Shown piece by piece: positions 1 to 5,328 of a stretch of 64,000 nt of DNA. Under the pieces are notes generated by a model, which was not told the DNA's origin, did not search any database, and saw only the letters and a program-made list of their open reading frames with translations. The stretch's first letter is position 1; each line of letters opens with the position of its first letter. The stretch covers positions 1-64,000 of the forward strand of contig JACWAE010000118.1 in NCBI GenBank assembly GCA_014874385.1, read 5' to 3'. Made by a program: the position numbers and the translations under genes. This DNA comes from Dehalococcoidia bacterium. GTDB taxonomy: Bacteria > Chloroflexota > Dehalococcoidia > SZUA-161.

Positions 1-105
1 CTACTATGCTTGGCTGGAGCGGCCTCCCTCTGAGCGAGCGAAGGAGGAAATGCGGCGGGGGGTGGAGATTAGGGCAGCACACAAGCGGACCCGGCAGACC
101 TATGG

Positions 106-180
106 GGCAGAGCGGCTGCTCTTCCCTGGGAGGTCAGCGAGTAGAACACTCGCTGCTGGAGACAGCCATACTGGGCGGGT
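106..180. repeat. Diverged direct repeat, copy A (copy B at 2148-2221)
   Basis: About 70 bases containing CTGCTCTTCCCTGGGAGGTC and GAGTAGA recur at 2148-2221 with scattered substitutions. Copy B covers the last codons and the downstream flank of the small gene ending at 2186. In copy A the matching frame also reads AAALPWEVSE-stop, but it is closed by stops just upstream. Copy A is therefore probably the remnant of the 3' end of a third member of that small gene family. Bases 1-301 hold no other gene I can support. Confidence 0.6.
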
Positions 181-301
181 TTGCGCTTCGCTCTGCGCCG
201 CATCAAACCGGGGATGAGGAACCAGTGGAAGTATGGAACAGTCTGGCCGTTTAGTCGGCTTGTTGCCGTTCCTGGCAGGTTCTTCATCGAGGCTGATGAT
301 G

Positions 302-730
302 TTATCCCACAGCCCCTGATAGAAGAGTCATCGATTCGGTTTCCCTGGCCAGGGCTACCAAGTTCAATCCGTGCTTAAATCCACAGTGTACATCGGCAGC
401 GCACACCATGAAGTCCTCTTTCGCGTGGCCCTCGGTGAGATAAGGTTCTGCATACGTAAGTCGCTCTTGATATGCCTGGGTCTTCTCATCCAATCCTACT
501 CTGTTGACGATCTTGGTAGGGGCGACTTGTGGTCCGCCGAAATGCGCCGATTCTTCGTTTGAAATCGCAGGCGCATAGCTTGGGGTCGGTGTCTCAGTCA
601 GCACGCCCTTATTCTTAAGGCTCTGTGCGAACTGGTCGAAGTCTTTAACCGAGTCCCGCTGCAAGAATTTCTCCAGCGGTAGCCTGGGGATTACGTTGAC
701 TATGCCCATCACGATATCCCAGCCATCCAT
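302..730 (-). CDS. Hypothetical protein, 142 aa, mobile-element gene
   Basis: I do not recognise the family. I start it at the ATG for MDGWDIVMGI because a strong AGGAGG lies 7 nt upstream; the track's longer form starts at an ATG with no such site. The product is soluble, has no membrane segment, and carries a late CAADVHC cysteine/histidine cluster followed by GFKHG, which might bind metal. Its coding strand contains a short stretch (around 533-551) nearly identical to the CCGAAATGCGCCG that begins the iteron blocks at 1268 and 1583, so part of its DNA is shared with the element's repeat region. It runs divergently from the small gene at 989, with repeat boxes in between. Confidence 0.6.
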   Translation of the reverse strand: MDGWDIVMGIVNVIPRLPLEKFLQRDSVKDFDQFAQSLKNKGVLTETPTPSYAPAISNEESAHFGGPQVAPTKIVNRVGLDEKTQAYQERLTYAEPYLTEGHAKEDFMVCAADVHCGFKHGLNLVALARETESMTLLSGAVG

Positions 731-784
731 AACTGTGCCTCCTAAGCTTAATTTTCCTGCTTTTTTCGTCATTGTCAAGAAAGC

Positions 785-859
785 GAAAAGTCACTGACAA
801 ATAGAACTGAAAAGTCACTGACAAATACGTTCGGTACGACTTTTAAAAGTCAGTGACTC
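785..859. repeat. Triple GTCACTGAC box in divergent intergenic region
   Basis: A 19-bp sequence, GAAAAGTCACTGACAAATA, occurs twice in direct orientation (785-803 and 809-827, a 24-bp period). A third copy of the 9-bp core lies inverted at 849-857 (GTCAGTGAC). The array sits between divergent genes at 730 (minus) and 989 (plus), where an operator or an additional replication-protein site would be expected. Just before the gene at 989, GACTCATA is also repeated twice at a 10-bp period (961-978). Confidence 0.6.
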
Positions 860-988
860 AAGGAAAGTCGGGCGTCACGTTTACGCTAATAAAAAAGTTT
901 CGAACCTGACAACGCCAAAAAGTGCGTTAATCTAAAAATGTAAGTATGACGGTCATAGATGACTCATAACGACTCATAGGGGGTCAAC

Positions 989-1264
989 ATGGCGAAATGG
1001 CTAATTCAGGGCACGGATAAGACAGAGGAAGGGACTCAAAAAGGCTGGCAGCGACTAAATGCGACCAGGAATAGAGAGAAGCTATTCAAGGCGAAGCCCA
1101 TAATCTTTGTTGATGACCGTGGAACGACTCATGCCGACGTCGATAACCCAATGGATGCAAGAAAGGCCGGCCTGCTGGTTAAGGGGAAGGAAAAGGAAGT
1201 GCAGGGCCGGTCCTCAGCTCGATTTTCCTTCAAGTTTCTGCGGTTGCCAAGCGGCCTGCTGTAA
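989..1264 (+). CDS. Small hypothetical protein, MAKW family copy 1
   Basis: 91-aa product of unknown family. It is clearly paralogous to the gene at 1896: both begin MAKW-(L/I)-IQ, then share G(W/Y)-x-R-(L/I)-NA, RNR, FVDD-x-G, HAD and ARKAGLL before diverging at the C terminus. The mix of Trp/Tyr, acidic and basic residues suggests a compact alpha/beta domain of roughly 65 residues with a variable tail. The start follows AGGGGG with suitable spacing. The iteron block begins right after its stop. Because both copies flank the iteron array, a role in replication, partition or copy control is an inference only. Confidence 0.65.
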   Translation: MAKWLIQGTDKTEEGTQKGWQRLNATRNREKLFKAKPIIFVDDRGTTHADVDNPMDARKAGLLVKGKEKEVQGRSSARFSFKFLRLPSGLL

Positions 1265-1267
1265 TCC

Positions 1268-1837
1268 GCCGAAATGCGCCGTTCAAAAGCCTCTAAATCC
1301 GTTCAAATGACAAAGGGATAGACGGACACACCGACGGAAGGAATTACGTTCAAATCACTGGAGAAATGGAGATGGACGGACAGAAAAATGATAATACGTT
1401 CAAACGTCTAGCAGAAATTCACTAAAAAATGTCACGGGGGTCCAGCGGAGATCGTGTAATACCATCCTCCCTATGTTCCTCCCTATCCTCCCTATGTTCC
1501 TCCCTATCCTCCCTATATTCCTCCCTATCCTCCCTGTTATCCTCTGTGTAGGAGGTATAGTTGTTCCATGAACCTGTGGTGCGCCGAAATGCGCCGTTCA
1601 AATGCGTCTAAATCCGTTCAAGTGACAAAGGGATAGATGGACAGACCGACTGAAGGAATTACGTTCAAATCCCCAGAGAAATTGAGGTCGTCGGACGGAC
1701 TGACGAGAATACGTTCAAATATCGGGAAAATTCATTGAAAAAACCACTGAATCGTGACGATATCGTGGGGTACTATTCTCCCTATGAAGCTATGGCGTAC
1801 CAAAATCAGCGTTTAAGTGCATCCAAATCCGTTCAAA
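1268..1837. repeat. Iteron array, ten CGTTCAAA sites in three blocks
   Basis: CGTTCAAA (one G-ending and one TTTAAG variant) starts at 1280, 1300, 1347 and 1397, then 1595, 1615, 1662 and 1712, then 1810 and 1830. The spacing 20/47/50 is identical in blocks 1 and 2, and the 20-bp step repeats in truncated block 3. Blocks 1 and 2 are diverged direct repeats of roughly 165 bp, both opening with CGCCGAAATGCGCCGTTCAAA-like sequence. Repeated short sites with fixed phasing next to an element-borne primase-helicase resemble an iteron origin, a partition site or a repressor array. I infer an origin-like function and cannot tell these apart. No gene is visible between 1265 and 1895. Confidence 0.75.
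1466..1540. repeat. 21-bp tandem repeat, 3.5 units
   Basis: The unit is CCTCCCTATGTTCCTCCCTAT: a 12-mer and a 9-mer that share the core CCTCCCTAT. It is repeated three and a half times, giving seven pyrimidine-rich cores on the plus strand. The array lies exactly between iteron blocks 1 and 2. A strand-biased pyrimidine/purine tract like this could ease melting, form unusual DNA, or bind a protein. Confidence 0.8.
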
Positions 1838-1895
1838 ATTGACAAGAGAAAAAGTGTAGTAGCATAGAATTAATCGAGGGCGTCACGAGGTCGTC

Positions 1896-2186
1896 ATGGC
1901 GAAATGGATAATTCAGGACACAGATAAGGAAGAGGAATGTAGCGAGGAAGGCTACAAGCGTATCAATGCGCTCAGGAATAGGTTCTTTAAGAATAGAACA
2001 TTGGTCTTTGTTGACGACAACGGTGTCGCCCACGCGGACATCAATAGCATCACTGCAGCCAGGAAAGCCGGCCTGCTGCCGAAGAAAAAGGATGTTCATG
2101 ATGGCAAGGGTGCCCCAGGACGAGTAGGCGCTATCCGGTCTGGCCAGGGCAGCGCTGCTGCTCTTCCCTGGGAGGTCAACGAGTAG
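1896..2186 (+). CDS. Small hypothetical protein, MAKW family copy 2
   Basis: 96-aa paralogue of the gene at 989, sharing MAKWIIQ, TDK, RINALRNR, FVDDNG, HAD and ARKAGLLPKKK. Its C terminus extends through a Gly/Ala-rich linker to AAALPWEVNE, the sequence preserved as a fragment at copy A near base 140. The ATG is preceded by a Shine-Dalgarno-poor but purine-containing stretch (CACGAGGTCGTC). The third, truncated iteron block (1810-1837) lies 59 nt upstream, so the gene may be controlled by whatever binds the iterons. Function unknown. Confidence 0.65.
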   Translation: MAKWIIQDTDKEEECSEEGYKRINALRNRFFKNRTLVFVDDNGVAHADINSITAARKAGLLPKKKDVHDGKGAPGRVGAIRSGQGSAAALPWEVNE

Positions 2187-2329
2187 AGGATTTGCTCCTG
2201 GAGAAAAGCATACTGAGCAGGTTCCCGCCTGCCTGTACGCTGCGCCCGGGCCAGAACCTAGCAGGTGGACCAGCTCGGATCACCGGAGCACCGCCAGGGC
2301 CAAGACCATGGCCAAGCGGCAGACACCAA

Positions 2330-2356
2330 AGGGCCAGAGCTTTGAGCTCTGGCCCT
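2330..2356. terminator. Strong 11-bp hairpin in gap 2187-2509
   Basis: AGGGCCAGAGC, TTTGA, GCTCTGGCCCT forms a perfect 11-bp stem with a 5-nt loop. It lies downstream of the plus-strand gene ending at 2186 and downstream of the minus-strand gene ending at 2510, so it may stop transcription from either side. There is no long U-run on either strand. Nothing else in the 2187-2509 gap is supported. Confidence 0.5.
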
Positions 2357-2509
2357 ACTTGTCAACCCCAATTATTATGTTAAAAGTGATATCGCCGCGA
2401 CCCAAAAATTCGTAGCTACCTGCAGCACCGGCAGCAGCTCACGGGTGAGGCTAAACTCGCAGGCATAGATATTGAGACAAGCCCTGGCCTACATCACCTT
2501 TGAGCGATG

Positions 2510-3058
2510 TCAAGTTTTCCTAGCACCAGGGTAACGCTCTATACTGCCTTCCATCTGCCGTTGCAGCCGCTGCGTTCTTTTCCTAATACACACTTCATAC
2601 GCCTTGTCACCGAGCCACCCTAACTGATCGGGATCCAAACGGTTAAGCCAAGCCTCCACATCGCCAGAATTTGACGGAGCTCGAACATCTTGAATCACAA
2701 ACCTGGGCACCACTTGAATCAGTCGCCTTCTACTCTCCACCTCAGCGTCTAACATGGCTAACTCGTTTTTCTTAGCCGAGAACTCTCGATCTAGCCCCTG
2801 GGCTAATTGGTTTTTCGCAACCTCGATAGAATGGGCTAATGTGTTATTATAGCTTTGCTTTTGCCGAATTTCTTCGTTCAAACGCTCGATTTCTTCGTTC
2901 AAGCTGGTCTTCTGCCGCTCCAAAGCCCCGAAGTCAATACCCAGGTCCTTCCTAACCTTCGCAATATCACGAAGACTAACCTTAAGGTTAGTGGCTATCG
3001 TCCGGGTCGAGTCACCACGGGCCAGTGCCTCCCTAATTTGGTCAATCTTTGATACCAT
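2510..3058 (-). CDS. HTH plus coiled-coil DNA-binding protein
   Basis: 182 aa. Residues 1-40 form a helix-turn-helix (IREALARGDSTRTIATNLKV then SLRDIAKVRKDLG) of the resolvase/Trp-repressor-like type. Residues about 45-115 are a long charged coiled coil rich in Glu, Gln and Lys. The basic C terminus (RKRTQRLQRQ) may also bind nucleic acid. The ATG has GGAGGT four bases upstream. An array of four GATACC-like hexamers covers both the ribosome site and the start codon, so the protein probably represses itself. The architecture (short HTH, dimerising coiled coil) resembles regulators or partition adaptors of mobile elements. I cannot assign a named family. Confidence 0.65.
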   Translation of the reverse strand: MVSKIDQIREALARGDSTRTIATNLKVSLRDIAKVRKDLGIDFGALERQKTSLNEEIERLNEEIRQKQSYNNTLAHSIEVAKNQLAQGLDREFSAKKNELAMLDAEVESRRRLIQVVPRFVIQDVRAPSNSGDVEAWLNRLDPDQLGWLGDKAYEVCIRKRTQRLQRQMEGSIERYPGARKT

Positions 3059-3084
3059 TGATACCTCCTGATACCGTTGATATC
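3051..3084. promoter_or_regulatory. Four-hexamer GATACC operator over start of HTH gene
   Basis: GATACC at 3051, 3060 and 3070 and GATATC at 3079 are spaced 9, 10 and 9 bases, close to one helical turn. They form two copies of GATACCRTTGATAYC. The array spans the start codon and Shine-Dalgarno of the HTH gene, a position suited to autorepression at transcription and translation. Confidence 0.6.
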
Positions 3085-3348
3085 ATTATTCTATGAGATT
3101 ATTTTGACGTGTCAAGCGAACGCATTTCTCGGCGCATTTCCGCGCGTCACAGCAGGCCAAAAAGCTGCCTCAGAACCTCCCTATGGGGAGAAAGTGCTCT
3201 TTGTCAGTTCCGCGGACCCGGAAGACGATGAGGTTGAGCGGGAGTTAGAGAACCTCGAGATATGTCACTCTTTTGACATGTGAAGCTGTCACTTATTTGA
3301 CTTATGCGGGGTTTGTCTCTTTTTTGCTATCATTTTGTGGGGGCGAAT
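3085..3348. other. Gap without a supported gene
   Basis: The gap lies between the HTH gene and the minus-strand ORF ending at 3349. It contains two related boxes, TGTCACTCTTTTGACATG (from 3263) and TGTCACTTATTTGACTTATG (from 3287), on the plus strand. The first is partly palindromic (TGTCA...TGACA). A 68-codon open frame at 3077-3283 has no ribosome site and is not called. Confidence 0.4.
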
Positions 3349-3594
3349 TCAAATCTTACCATCGAATTCGTTCCGTCGTACGAGCAAAGGCTCACCAGCT
3401 TGCCCAGCAGCTATAACATCGGCGATGGCCGGCCAATCGCCTAGCACCTCTCCACTCCTGGGCCGAATATCTATCAGGACCCGGCTACCCTGCGACGTGG
3501 TCTTCTCAGCGGAAGCCACTACCAAGCACTGGAGCCGGTCAGAGTGAGGATGTGTAAACGTCGTATACTTCGCATATCCCCAGGAACCTCTTCC
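3349..3594 (-). CDS. Start-less ORF overlapping gene end; possible frameshift C terminus
   Basis: This frame is missing from the ORF track because it has no early start codon. It is open from just after a TGA (3595-3597) to a TGA at 3349-3351 and reads protein-like throughout: KYTTFTHPHSDRLQC, then VLIDIRPRSGEVLGDWP and EPLLVRRNEFDGKI. It overlaps the last 56 bases of the 388-aa gene in another frame. The only usual start is a TTG at 3525 (58 aa) with no ribosome site. Two readings fit: a small gene with a non-standard start coupled to the upstream gene, or the true C terminus of the 388-aa protein reached by a frameshift (mutational, programmed, or an assembly error). Confidence 0.4.
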   Translation of the reverse strand, partial: GRGSWGYAKYTTFTHPHSDRLQCLVVASAEKTTSQGSRVLIDIRPRSGEVLGDWPAIADVIAAGQAGEPLLVRRNEFDGKI

Positions 3595-4705
3595 TCAAAG
3601 CTACTAGAACCAACTTCTGCTTCATTGGCACCAGATGTCCCTCAGCCTGCCTGTAGGCCTCCTGCGCTGCCTTGAATGCCTCCCATTCCTTGGCTTCCTT
3701 GATAAGGGCTGTATGGACATCCTGAAGGCGGGGCCGCTCGGCGGCATTGCGAGCCCAAGCCAATATGCCCATATCACCAAACAGGGTCACCCCATCATCC
3801 TTCCGACTTGACGGAAACCCGTATGTGGGAAGCCTTCCTGCGAGGGCGTATTCGAATACTCTCTGTGCAAAGCAGAAGTTCAGCGTTCCAATCTGAACGC
3901 TTCCGTAGGAGTGCTTAAGTCCAGTTCTTTCTTCAGCCTCGACCCTAATCCTTTGGGCCAATGAATAAGTGAAACGGTGGAGATCAGCCAGGCTTTTCCT
4001 CAAGTCAAATAACCTAGCATCCCACTGACTATCCTCTGCCTTCAGGTGAGTCGATAGATAGGGGTAGAGCTGGAAATTCACCGCGCTCTCGCCGGGGTGG
4101 TAAGGCAGGTCTGCGTATCTGAACTGATAATTGCGTTTTAGAAACATGATTGCTTCTAGGCCATCCCTATCTCTGGGAATCTGTTCTGGGCTCGCTGGGT
4201 CAGTGAATCCTGGAAGTTCCCAGATCGCGGGCAAGCGCAGATGATCACCCCTTACCATGAAATCTGCCAGGGCAGCCAGGTCTTTCCAGTGCTCTCGCAC
4301 TTCGGGCAAGCGGCCGTCCTCATTTGTTTGAAGGGGCTCGCGCATTTTCTGCTTGTGTGGAGTCTCTTGGTATGGCTTCTCTTCGATTGGGGCCTCTCTC
4401 CGCGCTTCTTGCTCCGCTTCTTTAATTTGTTCATGCCTAGCCTCATCGACAGTTGGACAGTGTGAAAGATAAGCCAAGTATGGCTCAAGTTCACCTTCAT
4501 CGTATAGCTTCTTGATTTTATAAACGGAACCCTTGCCGCAAACAGGTGCTCCCTTATCTGGTCTCGTAGCGTAGAGCGAATAAAGAGACTCAAGAGCTTT
4601 ACCAGATAGCACGTTTACCACTTGACGAACCACTGACTCATCTATGTGGAGGCCCAGTCCTTGCAGCAACCTTTTCGCATCTTCGGAATTATTCAACTTG
4701 TCCAT
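3539..4705 (-). CDS. Hypothetical protein, 388 aa, element-borne
   Basis: No family recognised. The N-terminal 90 residues are helical and include GKGSVYKIKKLYDEGEL, which could be a winged-helix or HTH unit. Residues about 95-140 are a low-complexity Glu/Gln/Arg linker. The rest is a globular domain rich in aromatic residues. There are no membrane segments. The start ATG has no clear Shine-Dalgarno, and four GGACAA direct repeats (on the coding strand) surround it. Its end overlaps the protein-like frame at 3349-3594, so the product may be longer than shown. It runs divergently from the AbrB-like gene at 4832. Confidence 0.55.
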   Translation of the reverse strand: MDKLNNSEDAKRLLQGLGLHIDESVVRQVVNVLSGKALESLYSLYATRPDKGAPVCGKGSVYKIKKLYDEGELEPYLAYLSHCPTVDEARHEQIKEAEQEARREAPIEEKPYQETPHKQKMREPLQTNEDGRLPEVREHWKDLAALADFMVRGDHLRLPAIWELPGFTDPASPEQIPRDRDGLEAIMFLKRNYQFRYADLPYHPGESAVNFQLYPYLSTHLKAEDSQWDARLFDLRKSLADLHRFTYSLAQRIRVEAEERTGLKHSYGSVQIGTLNFCFAQRVFEYALAGRLPTYGFPSSRKDDGVTLFGDMGILAWARNAAERPRLQDVHTALIKEAKEWEAFKAAQEAYRQAEGHLVPMKQKLVLVALRKRFLGICEVYDVYTSSL

Positions 4706-4748
4706 ATGGTCAATTTATTTGTCCGTATTTGTCCACTGGCGCTTGTCC
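4698..4748 (-). promoter_or_regulatory. GGACAA direct-repeat array at gene start
   Basis: On the minus strand GGACAA occurs four times (plus-strand TTGTCC at 4698, 4719, 4729 and 4743). The two central copies are ten bases apart as GGACAAATACGGACAAAT, and the last lies just inside the coding region of the 388-aa gene. The gene lacks a ribosome site, so the array is more likely a protein-binding operator than translation signals. Confidence 0.5.
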
Positions 4749-4831
4749 GCATTCATGTGCTTCCATGAAAGCATACAGAAATATTATATGCCTGCGTTAA
4801 TGATAAAGCACAGGAACGATGACGGTCAAGG

Positions 4832-5041
4832 ATGCCTACGTTAAATGAACGGGTTTTGCACAAACTTGGGCCGCGGGGCAGCGTGGTAGTAGCCATCCCA
4901 CAGGACTGGCTACGCTATTACGGGCTGAAACCAGGTGACAGGGTTCAAGTGATCGCCAACGGTGAACTCACCATTCGCCCACTGAGGGGACAAGACAGTG
5001 GCACAACAGATAAGAAAGCGAACCAGCAAACCACAGATTAA
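4832..5041 (+). CDS. AbrB/SpoVT-type DNA-binding protein
   Basis: 69 aa. Residues 5-50 match the swapped-hairpin AbrB fold: a short strand, GSVVVAIPQDWLRYYGLKPGD, then RVQVIANGELTIRP, ending in a disordered polar tail. Such proteins dimerise and bind DNA, acting as antitoxins or transition-state regulators. No toxin gene sits next to it. Here it heads a run of overlapping genes ending in the primase-helicase, so it is more likely the regulator of the element's replication operon. The last 44 bases overlap the GTG-started ORF at 4998. Confidence 0.75.
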   Translation: MPTLNERVLHKLGPRGSVVVAIPQDWLRYYGLKPGDRVQVIANGELTIRPLRGQDSGTTDKKANQQTTD

Positions 5042-5156
5042 GGTCATTGTGGACATTCAGCCTGCGCCAGCTTCACCGGCTCAAAAACAGGCTTGGCGCA
5101 AGTTCTGGCGGCGCCTTATTGCGGAAGCGAAGCAAAGCGAGGCTAAAAATGGGTGA
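4998..5156 (+). CDS. 52-aa basic protein, overlaps both neighbours
   Basis: This ORF is too short for the track. It starts at GTG with GAGGGG eight bases upstream, inside the AbrB-like gene, and ends TGA at 5156, overlapping the ATG of the next gene (ATGGGTGA). The product is a basic N terminus (QQIRKRTSKPQIK), a strand-like KVIVDIQP, and an amphipathic helix AQKQAWRKFWRRLIAEAKQS. I recall similar AWR-x-FW-containing peptides in other mobile elements but cannot name a function. The chain of overlaps implies translational coupling to the primase operon. Confidence 0.6.
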   Translation: MAQQIRKRTSKPQIKVIVDIQPAPASPAQKQAWRKFWRRLIAEAKQSEAKNG

Positions 5157-5328
5157 GGCTTATGCTACTGCTTTCAAGTTGCTAAACCTGGGGTTTAGCG
5201 TCATTCCGTCTGGCGGCGGCATGGAGAGCAACGTAGGCGAAGTTTCTATCGAAAGGCCGGGACCAACAGGAAACGAAGGCGCGACAGGGCAAGGATACGG
5301 AGCGAATGGAAGCGAAGCAATCAACTAA
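5149..5328 (+). CDS. 59-aa fragment resembling primase N terminus
   Basis: I start it at the ATG of MGEAYATAF because it overlaps the previous stop. Its first 20 residues (AYATAFKLLNLGFSVIPSGGG) match the start of the primase-polymerase domain encoded immediately downstream (PYTLAYKMLTLGFHVAPSGGG). The remainder is low-complexity Gly/Glu sequence without domain character. It looks like a partial tandem duplication of the primase 5' end that has degenerated, or a small decoy or regulatory peptide. It overlaps the primase start by 23 bases. Confidence 0.5.
   Translation: MGEAYATAFKLLNLGFSVIPSGGGMESNVGEVSIERPGPTGNEGATGQGYGANGSEAIN

Noticed and set aside
1466-1540. Possible CRISPR array from short regular repeats
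   Set aside because: Units of 9 and 12 bases directly abut with no spacers and no cas genes are present.
2298-2402. 34-codon ORF MAKRQTPKGQSFELWPYL
   Set aside because: Its start has no ribosome site and the frame runs through the strong hairpin at 2330-2356; more likely non-coding.
3077-3283. 68-aa plus-strand ORF with an acidic C-terminal half
   Set aside because: No ribosome site, a TTG start inside the GATACC operator, and no recognisable domain; part of the stretch is made of repeat-like boxes.
3335-3547. 70-aa plus-strand ORF in the track
   Set aside because: It is the shadow of the better minus-strand frame at 3349-3594, whose residue pattern is clearly more protein-like.
4832-5041. 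AbrB-like gene as antitoxin of a toxin-antitoxin pair
   Set aside because: No PIN, RelE or MazF-like gene is adjacent; the neighbours are replication genes.
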